A stretch of 64,000 bases of DNA. Origin: SHVZ01 sp041906305. Its GTDB lineage: Bacteria; Pseudomonadota; Alphaproteobacteria; SHVZ01. Both the position numbers and the translations under genes were made by a program. The stretch lies in contig JAYRJL010000001.1 in assembly GCA_041906305.1 (NCBI GenBank), forward strand, positions 62,001 to 126,000. The letters run 5' to 3'. Positions 1 through 7,630 of the stretch are shown here, in pieces (position 1 is the first letter of the stretch; every line of letters starts with the position of its first letter). Under the pieces are notes generated by a model. That model was given only the letters and a program-made list of their open reading frames with translations, did no database searches and was not told the DNA's origin.

Positions 1-31
1 ATCGCCCGCCTCACAGCTCAAGGGAACCGAC

Positions 32-379
32 ATGAAGTACATGCTCCTAATCCACACGCGCGAATCCGACTACGCCGAGATGAGCAAGGCCGAGGGTGAG
101 CAGCGCACGGGCGCCTACATGGCCTATGCCCAGGCGATGCAGAAGGCCGGCATCCTCCGCGGCGGCGAGCGGCTGAAGCCGGTCTCGACCGCCTCCACCG
201 TCCGCGTCTCGAACGGCAAGACGCAGGTGCTCGACGGTCCCTATGCCGAGACCAAGGAGCAGCTCGGCGGCTACTTCATGATCGAGGTGCCCGACCTCGA
301 CCAGGCGCTCTCCTGGGCGGCGAAGTGCCCCGGTGCCGCGCATGGCGCGATCGAGGTGCGGCCGATCTGGGAAATGTGA
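32..379 (+). CDS. YCII/DGPF-domain protein
   Basis: Small cytoplasmic protein of 115 residues in the YCII-related (DGPF) family. The N-terminus MKYMLLIHTRE forms the first strand, and the family hallmark appears as DGPYAETKEQLGGYF around residues 69-83. A weak Shine-Dalgarno (AAGGGAA) lies about 6 bases before the ATG. Its TGA overlaps the ATG of the downstream ECF sigma factor, so the two are translationally coupled. This pairing is typical of the ECF42 sigma group, where DGPF proteins are genomic partners and regulon members. The biochemical role of DGPF proteins is not established, so no enzymatic function is assigned. A second such pair occurs near 61-63 kb. Confidence 0.9.
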   Translation: MKYMLLIHTRESDYAEMSKAEGEQRTGAYMAYAQAMQKAGILRGGERLKPVSTASTVRVSNGKTQVLDGPYAETKEQLGGYFMIEVPDLDQALSWAAKCPGAAHGAIEVRPIWEM

Positions 380-1620
380 TGAGGCGCGGCGACGAGACGG
401 CAGAGGCGGCCGCGGAAGCGGTCGCGCGTCGCAGCTACGGCAAGCTCGTCGCCTTCCTCGCCGCCCGCTCGCGCGACGTCGCCGCGTCCGAGGACGCGCT
501 CGCCGAGGCCTTTGCGTCCGCGCTCGCGTCATGGCCGGAGACCGGTGTTCCCGACAATCCCGAAGCCTGGCTGCTGCAGGCGGCGCGGCGAAGGCTGATC
601 GACGCGACACGGCGGCGGAAGACGGCGGAGGAAGCCGAGCCTCATGTGCGGCTGATCGCCGAGGAGATGGAGGCGAACGCGATGGAAACGCGGTTCCCCG
701 ACGAGCGCCTGGGCCTGATGTTCGCCTGCGCCCATCCCGCGATCGATCCGGCGGTGCGGGCGCCGCTGATCCTGCAGACGATCTTAGGCTTCGATGCGGC
801 GGCGATCGGCTCGGCGTTCCTGGTCTCGCCGGCGGCGATGGGCCAGCGCCTCGTCCGCGCGAAGACGCGGATCAAGGATGCCGGCATTCCGTTCCGCGTG
901 CCCGACGCGGCCGACCTGCCGGCGCGTCTCGAGGCGGTGCTGGATGCGATCTATGCCGCCTTCGCCGAAGGCTGGAACGATCCCGCCGGCACCGAGGTGC
1001 GTCGCCGCGACCTCGCGGAGGAAGCGATCTGGCTCGGCCGGCTCGTCGCGTCGCTCTTGCCCGACGAGCCGGAGGCGCTGGGCCTGCTCGCGCTCATGCT
1101 GCATGCGGAAGCGCGCCGTGCCGCGCGGCGCACCGCGCAAGGCGGCTACGTGCCGCTGGGCGAGCAGGACGTCCTGCTCTGGGACCACGTGATGATCGAC
1201 GAGGCCGAGAGGCTGCTGCACCAGGCGAGCCGGCTCAGGATTCCCGGCCGCTACCAGCTCGAGGCCGCGGTGCAGTCCGCGCACAGCATCCGGCGGCGTG
1301 GCGGCGATGCCGACTGGCCGGCGATCGTCTCGCTCTACGACGCGCTGACGACGATGACGAGTTCGCCCGTGGTCGCGATCAACCGGGCGGTCGCGCTTGC
1401 CGAGGTCGAGGGCGCGGAGGCCGGCCTCTCCGCGCTCGATGCGCTCGCCGACGACCCGCGCCTTCGCGACTACCAGCCCTACTGGGCGGCGCGCGCCGGG
1501 CTTTTGTCGCGGGCGAAGAACATATCCGAGGCAGGCGAAGCCTATGAGCGCGCGATCGGCCTCGAAGCCGACCCGGCCGTCCGGCGTTTTCTGCAGGAAC
1601 GGCGCGAGGCGCTCCGCTAG
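379..1620 (+). CDS. ECF42-type RNA polymerase sigma factor
   Basis: 413-residue sigma factor, far longer than a classical ECF protein. The N-terminal ~180 residues carry sigma-2 (YGKLVAFLAARSRDV, AWLLQAARRRLID) and sigma-4 (AAMGQRLVRAKTRIKDAGIPF). The rest is the helical TPR-like C-terminal extension (DUF6596 type) seen in ECF42. I chose the ATG at 379 because it overlaps the YCII stop codon (TGATG) and begins where homology to region 2 is expected; an ORF extension to 325 lies inside the YCII gene. No membrane anti-sigma factor is adjacent, which fits control through the C-terminal extension rather than a classical anti-sigma. A paralogue lies at 61628-62890. Confidence 0.9.
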   Translation: MRRGDETAEAAAEAVARRSYGKLVAFLAARSRDVAASEDALAEAFASALASWPETGVPDNPEAWLLQAARRRLIDATRRRKTAEEAEPHVRLIAEEMEANAMETRFPDERLGLMFACAHPAIDPAVRAPLILQTILGFDAAAIGSAFLVSPAAMGQRLVRAKTRIKDAGIPFRVPDAADLPARLEAVLDAIYAAFAEGWNDPAGTEVRRRDLAEEAIWLGRLVASLLPDEPEALGLLALMLHAEARRAARRTAQGGYVPLGEQDVLLWDHVMIDEAERLLHQASRLRIPGRYQLEAAVQSAHSIRRRGGDADWPAIVSLYDALTTMTSSPVVAINRAVALAEVEGAEAGLSALDALADDPRLRDYQPYWAARAGLLSRAKNISEAGEAYERAIGLEADPAVRRFLQERREALR

Positions 1621-1654
1621 CGCAACGAGTCGGGCGCGGAGGCGTTCATTCCAG

Positions 1655-2011
1655 ATGATCCGTGTCATCCTCGTCGCCGCCCTGATGCTCGTCGTCGCCG
1701 ACATAGCCCTTGCCGCAGGCGATACCGCGCGGGCGGCGAGCGTGCTCGGCATCCTGACCCCGGCGCGTGCCGCGTCCGATCAGAACCAGCCTCAGGCCAG
1801 GATCCAGCAGCATCTCGACACCTATGAGAGCGAGATGCGGATCGCGCTCAAGATCTCCGACCCGAACAAGCGCAATACCGCGATCGGCGTCGCCCGCACC
1901 AACCTGGCGCTGCATGCCAACCGGCAATTGACGCCGGCCGCGGTGATGCGGATCGACAGCCTCCTCGGCCTGCCGGATTCACCGCCGCTGCTCGGAACGA
2001 CGACGCGCTAG
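1655..2011 (+). CDS. small exported hypothetical protein
   Basis: Predicted protein of 118 residues. It starts with a good Sec-type signal peptide (MIRVILVAALMLVVADIALAA, hydrophobic core residues 3-20, likely cleavage after AlaAla). The mature part is hydrophilic and probably helical (LDTYESEMRIALKISDPNKR). I do not recognise a family. It begins 35 bases after the sigma factor stop and may be co-transcribed with it. Its TAG stop overlaps the stop codon of the convergent flavoprotein gene within a shared CTAG. The reading frame is credible because of the signal peptide and its place in an otherwise empty interval. Confidence 0.6.
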   Translation: MIRVILVAALMLVVADIALAAGDTARAASVLGILTPARAASDQNQPQARIQQHLDTYESEMRIALKISDPNKRNTAIGVARTNLALHANRQLTPAAVMRIDSLLGLPDSPPLLGTTTR

Positions 2012-3465
2012 TCGCCGCAGCAGGACGATCCGCCGGCGGGCACCTTCACGCGTACCTTGGCGACGACCTTTGGTGTGGCCGCCGGACCGCAGCCGCATCC
2101 GGCGTCGCCCGCCGCCTTCGCCTCGACGTCGGCGACGCAGCAGGCATCCGCCTCGGCCGGCGCGGGGCCGCCGCAGCACCCGGCGGATTCCTCGGCCGCG
2201 ACCTTGCCTATCTTCGGCGTCACGCTGCACACGCCGGTCTCCGGCAGTTCGAGCTCGACGCGGGCCGCGGCTTCGTGATCGCCCGCGAGCGCCGCAGCGA
2301 TCGAGCGCACCTGCTCGTGGCCGGTCGCGAGCAGGAAGGTCGGCGCGCGGCCGTAGCTCTTCATGCCGGCGATGTAGAAGTCCTTCTCCGGATGCGCGAG
2401 CTCCTTGGCGCCGTGCGGGCGCACGGTGCCGCAGCTATGCAGATTCGGATCGATCAGCGGCCCGAGCGCGCGCGTGGACTCCAGCCACGGATCGACGTCG
2501 AGACGGATCTCGCGAAGGAATCCGAAGTCGGGCCGGAAGCCGGTCGCGACGATGAGGCGGTCGGCCTCGATCGTGGTCTCGTGGTCGCGCAGCAAGCCGG
2601 TGACCGCGACCCGGCCGTTCGCCTGGCGCGACAGCGCCGAGATGCGGAACGGCGAGAGCACCTCGATGCGGCCGTCGGCGACGGCCTTGCGGGCGCGGAT
2701 GCCGAGCGCGCCGCGCTCGGGCAGCGCATCGGCCTCGCCGCCGCCGAAGGCGCTCTCGACCTGCTCGCGCCGCATCGCCCAGAGGATGCGGGTGGCCGGC
2801 GACGTCTCCTGAAGCTCGGTCAGCTCCAGCAGCGCGTTCAGCGCCGAATGTCCGCTGCCGACGACGAGCGTCGCCTTGTCGCGATAGAGATCGCGCGCGG
2901 CGCCGAGGACATCGGGAATGCCGTAGGCGATGCGATCCGCGCATGCCGGCTCGCCGGGCACCGGCAATCCGCCGGAGCCGATCGGGTTCGGCGCGTTCCA
3001 GGTGCCCGACGCGTCGATCACCGCCGAGGCCTCGATCGTGGAGCGGGTGCCGTCGGCGGATTCGATCTCGACGACGAAGGGTGTCGCGTCGCGGCCCGCC
3101 GTCTTCATCTTGTCGTAGCCCTTGCGGCCGACGGCGACGACGCGCGTGTCGAAGCGAAGATGCGGCGCGATCGCCGGCAGCTTCGCCAGCGGCTCCAGGT
3201 AGCGCGAGACCAGCTCGCCGCCGGTCGGCACCTCGTCGCCTACGGGCGCGATCCAGCCGGAGGCTTCGAGCAGTCGGCGCGCGGCCTTGTCGGTGGTGAA
3301 CTCCCACGGCGAGAACATCGATACATGCGCCCATTGGCGGACCGTGTGGCCGACGTTCGGGCCGGCTTCGAGCACCAGCGGCGTGAGGCCGCGCTCCTTG
3401 AGATGGACGGCGGCGGCGAGGCCGACCGGACCGGCACCGATCACGGCAACGGGGAGGGCAGTCAT
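2008..3465 (-). CDS. ars-linked FAD/NAD(P) oxidoreductase with Cys-rich tail
   Basis: Flavin-dependent oxidoreductase of 485 residues, resembling the flavoprotein monooxygenase-like proteins found in arsenic operons (ArsO-like). The FAD dinucleotide motif GAGPVG is at residues 10-15, a second nucleotide site reads VVGSGHSALNAL, and the terminal ATG motif is IVATGFRPDFGF. The last 77 residues are a separate low-complexity extension with nine cysteines in CC or C-x-C clusters (CCGG, ACCV, CGCG, SCCGD), suggesting metal or metalloid binding. The start at 3465 was chosen because the longer frame reads through the upstream arsR gene. It lies 11 bases downstream of the ArsR stop, so it is probably controlled by that repressor. 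Substrate is unknown. Confidence 0.85.
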   Translation of the reverse strand: MTALPVAVIGAGPVGLAAAVHLKERGLTPLVLEAGPNVGHTVRQWAHVSMFSPWEFTTDKAARRLLEASGWIAPVGDEVPTGGELVSRYLEPLAKLPAIAPHLRFDTRVVAVGRKGYDKMKTAGRDATPFVVEIESADGTRSTIEASAVIDASGTWNAPNPIGSGGLPVPGEPACADRIAYGIPDVLGAARDLYRDKATLVVGSGHSALNALLELTELQETSPATRILWAMRREQVESAFGGGEADALPERGALGIRARKAVADGRIEVLSPFRISALSRQANGRVAVTGLLRDHETTIEADRLIVATGFRPDFGFLREIRLDVDPWLESTRALGPLIDPNLHSCGTVRPHGAKELAHPEKDFYIAGMKSYGRAPTFLLATGHEQVRSIAAALAGDHEAAARVELELPETGVCSVTPKIGKVAAEESAGCCGGPAPAEADACCVADVEAKAAGDAGCGCGPAATPKVVAKVRVKVPAGGSSCCGD

Positions 3466-3476
3466 GTGAGTCTCCG

Positions 3477-3800
3477 TCAGGCGGCGCGAGCGCGCGGCGG
3501 GGTGACGGCCGGCGGGGTCGCGAGGGGATTGAGGAAGGCGACGACCTCGGCGAAGGCCGAGGGCTCGAGGCGGTAGTACATCCAGCGGCCCTGCTTCTCG
3601 CCGCTGACCAGGCCCGCCTGCGTCAGGATCTTCATGTGATGGCTGATCGCCGGCTGCGAGAGCCCGACCAGCCGCTCGATGTCGCAGGCGCAGACCCGGT
3701 CCGGCAGGACGCAGCACCCGGCGTCGGGGCGCCGCAGGAACTCGACGATGCGAAGCCGCGCCGGGTCGGCAAGGGCCTTGAGCTGGGAGGCGATGTCCAT
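3477..3800 (-). CDS. arsR: ArsR-family repressor, CxC sensor type
   Basis: Winged-helix repressor of 107 residues. The recognition helix is SQPAISHHMKIL, and the metalloid site VCACDIE (Cys37, Cys39) just before it corresponds to the classical ELCVCDL arsenite/antimonite motif. An extra Cys29-Cys30 pair sits in the same loop. I prefer the ATG at 3800 to the TTG at 3806, because a -10 element at 3807-3812 leaves no room for a leader. The gene heads an operon with the Cys-rich flavoprotein and is divergent from the TauD-like dioxygenase at 3872. Known ArsR proteins dissociate from DNA on binding As(III) or Sb(III); the exact ligand here is inferred. Confidence 0.88.
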   Translation of the reverse strand: MDIASQLKALADPARLRIVEFLRRPDAGCCVLPDRVCACDIERLVGLSQPAISHHMKILTQAGLVSGEKQGRWMYYRLEPSAFAEVVAFLNPLATPPAVTPPRARAA

Positions 3801-3801
3801 G

Positions 3802-3834
3802 TTCAAAATATATCGATGGATTTGAATATGTCAA
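3802..3834 (-). promoter_or_regulatory. arsR promoter and operator
   Basis: On the minus strand a consensus -35 TTGACA (3834-3829), a 16-base spacer and -10 TATATT (3812-3807) precede the ATG at 3800 by only six bases. Between and over them lies an inverted repeat TTCAAA...TTTGAA (3802-3826), similar to ArsR-family operators. The predicted transcript starts at or within a base or two of the ATG, so the message is probably leaderless. The divergent dioxygenase promoter would share this operator. Confidence 0.65.
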
Positions 3835-3871
3835 TGTGAGAAGATATTCCAATAAAGTGGAGGAGGTGACG

Positions 3872-4939
3872 ATGGCGGAAAATGTGGCGATGCCTGGCGG
3901 GCCGGTCGGCGGCAGCTTCGCCTGGACCCCGGCCGAGGTGACGCAGCGGGACGACTGGATCCTCCGTCTCGGCGACGGCGACATCGCCGAGATCGACGCG
4001 GCGGTCGCGGCCACGCGCGGCCTGGCGATCCCGGAGATCGAACGCGACGACTTCCGCCTCGACCGGCTGACGACGCGGCTCGGCGCGCTCCGGGCCCAGA
4101 TCAGGTCCGGCCTCGGCTTCGGCTACATCAGGGGACTTCCGGTCGGGCGCTACGACCGCGAGGCGCTGATCCGCATCTACTGGGGCCTCTGCCGGCACAT
4201 CGGCGATCCGGTGACGCAGAACCGCAACGGCCATCTGGTCGGCCACGTCATCGACGTCGGCGATTCCGTCGCGGATGCCAACAAGCGCATCACCCAGACC
4301 AATGCCGAGCTCTGCTTCCACGCCGATTCCTGCGACGTGGTGGCGCTGCTTTGCATCGACCGCGCACGGAGCGGCGGCGAAAGCATGATCGTCAGCGGCG
4401 TCGCCGTGCATGACGAGATGATGCGGCGAAGTCCCGAGCTTCTCGCCGAGCTCTACAAGCCGATCTACATGGACCGCCGCGGCGAGGTGCCCCCGGGCAA
4501 GCATCAGTGGTTCGGCATGCCGCTCTTCACCTGGCATCGCGGCGGCCTCAACGGCTACGCGCCGGTGCTGCAGTACATCGAGTCGCTGTCGCGCTTTCCG
4601 GAGGCGCCGCGCATGTCGAACGCGCAGCGGGCGGCGCTCGATCTCTTCTACCGGCTCTGCGATGACATGTGCCTGCGGCTGCACTTCGAGCCGGGTGACA
4701 TCCAGTTCCTGCAGAACCATGTCGTCTTCCACTCGCGCACCGCGTATGTCGACGGGCCCGATCCAGAGCACCGTCGCCACCTGATGCGGATCTGGTTGTC
4801 GCTGCCCGACGGCCGCGCGTTGCCGCCGTCCTATGCGGAAAAGTGGATCAACATCGAGCGCGGCACGAGGCGCGGCGGCGTTCCGACCGACAAGCCGCCG
4901 GTCGTGCCTATCGATCCGCTCGCTCGCGCCTACGCCTGA
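3872..4939 (+). CDS. TauD/TfdA-family Fe(II)/2-oxoglutarate dioxygenase
   Basis: 355-residue non-heme iron dioxygenase. The iron-binding facial triad is visible as His150-x-Asp152 (CFHADSCD) and a distal His near residue 287 (NHVVFHSRT), followed by the arginine-rich 2-oxoglutarate segment RRHLMRIWLSL. The ATG at 3872 is preceded by AGGAGG at 3860-3866, which decides the start over an in-frame ATG at 3836. It sits between two arsR genes, divergent from the first and directly upstream of the second. Substrate cannot be read from sequence. A place in the arsenic response (for instance organoarsenical oxidation) is only a contextual guess. Confidence 0.85.
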   Translation: MAENVAMPGGPVGGSFAWTPAEVTQRDDWILRLGDGDIAEIDAAVAATRGLAIPEIERDDFRLDRLTTRLGALRAQIRSGLGFGYIRGLPVGRYDREALIRIYWGLCRHIGDPVTQNRNGHLVGHVIDVGDSVADANKRITQTNAELCFHADSCDVVALLCIDRARSGGESMIVSGVAVHDEMMRRSPELLAELYKPIYMDRRGEVPPGKHQWFGMPLFTWHRGGLNGYAPVLQYIESLSRFPEAPRMSNAQRAALDLFYRLCDDMCLRLHFEPGDIQFLQNHVVFHSRTAYVDGPDPEHRRHLMRIWLSLPDGRALPPSYAEKWINIERGTRRGGVPTDKPPVVPIDPLARAYA

Positions 4940-4951
4940 CCACCGGGTCGC

Positions 4952-4987
4952 TTGACTGTTCACTTTTATTTCTATATTTCCAAAAAT
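4952..4987 (+). promoter_or_regulatory. promoter/operator of arsR-arsC-aqpS
   Basis: A -35 TTGACT (4952-4957) is followed 17 bases later by a weak -10 (TATTTC at 4975-4980, or TATATT at 4973). The interval is strikingly AT-rich. An inverted repeat TTCCA-N6-TGGAA (4978-4993) runs into the start codon at 4988. With this -10 the transcript would begin about at the ATG, implying a leaderless arsR message; no Shine-Dalgarno is present. Confidence 0.55.
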
Positions 4988-5329
4988 ATGGAATCAAAGG
5001 AGATCGTCGCGGCCCTGTCGTCGCTCGCCCAGGAGACGCGGCTCGCGATCTTCCGCGTCGTGGTCGAGGCCGGGCCCGACGGCATGGCCGCTGGCGCGAT
5101 CGCAGAGCGGCTGGAACTCCCGGCGCCGACGCTCTCCTTCCACATCGCGCAGCTCGAGCGCGCCGGGCTCGTCGGCTCGCGCCGGGCCGGCCGCTCCATC
5201 CTCTATGCCGCGCATTTCCCGGCGATGCAGGCGCTGATCTCGGCGCTCACCGACAGCTGCTGCGCCGGCGACCCCGAAGCCTGCGGCCTTCCCAAGCCCC
5301 GCTCCAACCGGCGAAAGGTCACCGCATGA
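4988..5329 (+). CDS. arsR: ArsR-family repressor, C-terminal Cys triad type
   Basis: Winged-helix repressor of 113 residues with recognition helix APTLSFHIAQLERAG. It lacks the CxC site of the neighbouring ArsR and instead has Cys91-Cys92 and Cys99 near the C-terminus (DSCCAGDPEACG). That layout resembles the As(III)-binding triad described for the Acidithiobacillus-type ArsR. The ATG at 4988 was chosen; the upstream in-frame TTG at 4952 is part of the -35 box. The stop overlaps the ATG of arsC (ATGA), and the operon continues into aqpS. It is expected to autoregulate arsR-arsC-aqpS. Confidence 0.88.
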   Translation: MESKEIVAALSSLAQETRLAIFRVVVEAGPDGMAAGAIAERLELPAPTLSFHIAQLERAGLVGSRRAGRSILYAAHFPAMQALISALTDSCCAGDPEACGLPKPRSNRRKVTA

Positions 5330-5832
5330 GCGCGCCCTTCAATGTCCTCTTCCTCTGCACCGGCAACTCCGCGCGCTCGATCCTCGCCGAGAGCGCTCTC
5401 AACCGCATGGGCGAAGGACGCTTCGTCGCATACAGCGCCGGAAGCCAGCCGAAGGGCGAGGTTCATCCGTTGGCGCTCGACCTGCTCGAAGCGCAGGGCT
5501 TTCCGATCGAGGGCCTTCGCAGCAAGAGCTGGGACGAGTTCGAGCGGCCGGGCGCGCCGAAGATGGATTTTATCTTCACCGTCTGCGACAACGCCGCCGC
5601 CGAGACCTGTCCGGTATGGCCGGGCCATCCGATGACCGCGCATTGGGGCCTGCCCGATCCGGCCGCGGCCGAAGGACCGATCGAGATTCGACGCAAGGCG
5701 TTCCGCGACACGCTGATCGCGCTGCAGTCCCGGCTCCGGCTGTTCACGAGCCTGCCGATCGCGAAGCTCGACCGCCTGAGACTCAAGCGCGAGCTCGACA
5801 TGATCGGCAAATCCCAGCCCGCCGATGCCTGA
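5326..5832 (+). CDS. arsC: arsenate reductase, LMW phosphatase fold
   Basis: 168-residue cytoplasmic arsenate reductase/low-molecular-weight phosphatase-like protein that reduces As(V) to As(III). The catalytic P-loop CTGNSARS (CX5R, Cys11-Arg17) and the general acid in LPDP (Asp111) are intact. Additional cysteines at 87 and 95 (VCDNAAAETC) match the position of the relay cysteines of thioredoxin-coupled ArsC, though their spacing is one residue longer than in the staphylococcal enzyme. It overlaps arsR by four bases and aqpS by eight, so all three are coupled. Product arsenite would leave through the adjacent channel. Confidence 0.9.
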   Translation: MSAPFNVLFLCTGNSARSILAESALNRMGEGRFVAYSAGSQPKGEVHPLALDLLEAQGFPIEGLRSKSWDEFERPGAPKMDFIFTVCDNAAAETCPVWPGHPMTAHWGLPDPAAAEGPIEIRRKAFRDTLIALQSRLRLFTSLPIAKLDRLRLKRELDMIGKSQPADA

Positions 5833-6514
5833 TCTCGCACGCCGCGCGGCGGCGGAAGCGCTCGGCAGCGCCTTCCTGCTGGCGACGGTGATCGGTTCCG
5901 GCATCATGGCGGAGTCGCTGTCGGGCGGGAACGTCGCGCTGGCGCTTCTCGGCAACACGATCGCGACCGGCGCCATCCTCTACGTGCTGATCACGCAGCT
6001 CGGACCGATCTCCGGCGCGCACTTCAACCCGGCGGTGACGCTGGTCTTCCTGATGCGGCGCGAGATCGGGGGCCGCGAGGGGATCGCCTACGTCCTGGCC
6101 CAGGCCGCCGGCGCCATCGCCGGCGTGGCGATCGCGCATCTCATGTTCGACCGGCCGCTGCTCGAGCTCGGCGTCAAGGTCCGGAGCGGCCCTTCGCAAT
6201 GGTTCGCCGAGGCGGTCGCCACGTTCGGTCTCGTCGTCACGATCCTGATGACGCTCCGCGCGCGAAGCGAGGCGGTGCCGACGGCGGTGGCGCTCTACAT
6301 CACGGCGGCGTACTGGTTCACCGCGTCGACGTCGTTCGCCAATCCGGCAGTGACGGTGGCGCGAAGCTTTTCCGACAGCTTCGCCGGCATCCGGCCGATC
6401 GACGCGCCGGCCTTCATCGCGGCGCAGGTCGCGGGCGCAATCGTGGCACTGGCTATATGCCGGTGGCTCGCCGGCGGCTCACAAGAACGAGCATCGCGAC
6501 CGCCGCCAGGTTGA
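5825..6514 (+). CDS. aqpS: AqpS-like aquaglyceroporin (arsenite channel)
   Basis: 229-residue inner-membrane channel of the MIP family with six predicted helices. Both pore half-helix motifs are canonical, HFNPAVT (NPA 68-70) and FANPAVT (NPA 173-175), with the conserved Arg180 after the second. Its position as the last gene of arsR-arsC-aqpS mirrors the Sinorhizobium arrangement, where the channel replaces a pump and lets arsenite made by ArsC flow out down its gradient. The start overlaps the arsC end. The 3' end overlaps the convergent MFS gene by about 60 bases, a large overlap that may limit one of the two transcripts. Confidence 0.92.
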   Translation: MPDLARRAAAEALGSAFLLATVIGSGIMAESLSGGNVALALLGNTIATGAILYVLITQLGPISGAHFNPAVTLVFLMRREIGGREGIAYVLAQAAGAIAGVAIAHLMFDRPLLELGVKVRSGPSQWFAEAVATFGLVVTILMTLRARSEAVPTAVALYITAAYWFTASTSFANPAVTVARSFSDSFAGIRPIDAPAFIAAQVAGAIVALAICRWLAGGSQERASRPPPG

Positions 6515-7628
6515 CCACCGCCAACGCGGCGAGAGCCGTCATCGTGCCCCTGGCACCTGTGGCTTCGAACAGCACGGCCGCGGCCGGCGGCGCCAGCGCC
6601 TGGGCGACCATCGCCGGCGCGGCGAGGCGGCCCATCAGCACCGCGTACCCCTCGGGCCCGAAGAGCGCGAGCGGCACGGTGCCGCGTGCGATGAAGAAGA
6701 TGCCATTGCCGGCGCCGAAGGCGATCAGCGCGACGGCGGGTACGGGCATGTCGCTCCAGAGCAGCAACTGCCCGGCGCCGACCAGCGCGACCGAGGCGGC
6801 GAGCGTCCAGATCGGATGGAGCCGCGCGCCGATCGCCATCTCGACGATGCGTCCCGCGACCTGGGCCGGCCCGATAAGAGCGCCCAGTGCCACCGCGGCG
6901 GCGAGCCCGATGCCGCCCGCTTCGAGGATGGCGATGATGTGCACGGCCCAGGCGGCGCTGATCGCGCTGCCCGCGGTCACGATTCCCGCCAGGAGCAGGA
7001 CGGCGAGCGGCCGTCGCGGCGCAGGCCCGACGTCGGCCGACCTTGTCGTCGCGTCGATCGTTCGCTCCGCCTCCTTCGGCAACCCGAACACGTGCAGCGG
7101 CAGCACGACGACGATCAGGAAGGCGGCATAGGCGGCGCAGGTGCCGCGCCAGCCCACGGTCTCGACCAGGGCCGCGGAGACCGGCCAGCAGATCGTGCTG
7201 GCGAAGCCGCCCCAGAGCGTCACCGTGGCGATCGCCGGTCGCGCCGTGTCGCCGAGTAGGCGCCCCAAGGTCGAGAACGCGGCATCGTAGAGCGTCGCCG
7301 CCATCGCGATGCCGAGCACGGCCCAGGCGACGAAGTAGAGCGCGAGGTTCGGCGCGAGCGCGAGAAGGCCGAGCCCAAGCGCATGCAGGATCGTGCCGTA
7401 TGCGAATATGGGCCGTCCGCCGTGTCGCTCGATCGCACGGCCGACGGCGACCGAGACCAGGGCCGCAACCAGCGACGCCAGGGTCAGGCCGCCGATGATC
7501 CACGAGAACGGCCAGCCGGTGTCGGCGGCGATCGGCTTCGCCAGGATGGAGAGCAGGTAGTAGGTGGTGCCCCAGGCGAAGACCAGCCCGATGCCGAGAA
7601 CCGTCGTCGCCCGATGGCGGATAGGCAT
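6453..7628 (-). CDS. MFS transporter
   Basis: 391-residue inner-membrane protein with about twelve hydrophobic helices and MFS-like loops (for example GRAIERHGGRPIF after helix 2). The start at 7628 lies two bases after the stop of the ABC permease, so it is the last gene of the minus-strand ABC operon. It converges on aqpS with a ~60-base overlap. Being beside the ars genes makes an arsenical exporter conceivable, but its operon partners are uptake genes for an organic solute, so a substrate linked to that system is more likely. No substrate motif is visible. Confidence 0.8.
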   Translation of the reverse strand: MPIRHRATTVLGIGLVFAWGTTYYLLSILAKPIAADTGWPFSWIIGGLTLASLVAALVSVAVGRAIERHGGRPIFAYGTILHALGLGLLALAPNLALYFVAWAVLGIAMAATLYDAAFSTLGRLLGDTARPAIATVTLWGGFASTICWPVSAALVETVGWRGTCAAYAAFLIVVVLPLHVFGLPKEAERTIDATTRSADVGPAPRRPLAVLLLAGIVTAGSAISAAWAVHIIAILEAGGIGLAAAVALGALIGPAQVAGRIVEMAIGARLHPIWTLAASVALVGAGQLLLWSDMPVPAVALIAFGAGNGIFFIARGTVPLALFGPEGYAVLMGRLAAPAMVAQALAPPAAAVLFEATGARGTMTALAALAVVNLAAVAMLVLVSRRRATGI

Positions 7629-7630
7629 CG

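Noticed and set aside
3801..3806. TTG start of the first ArsR
   Set aside because: Only one base from the -10 element; the ATG at 3800 fits the promoter better.
4952..4987. TTG start that would lengthen the second ArsR by twelve residues
   Set aside because: The TTG is the first part of the -35 box TTGACT, the added residues are non-conserved and no ribosome site precedes it.
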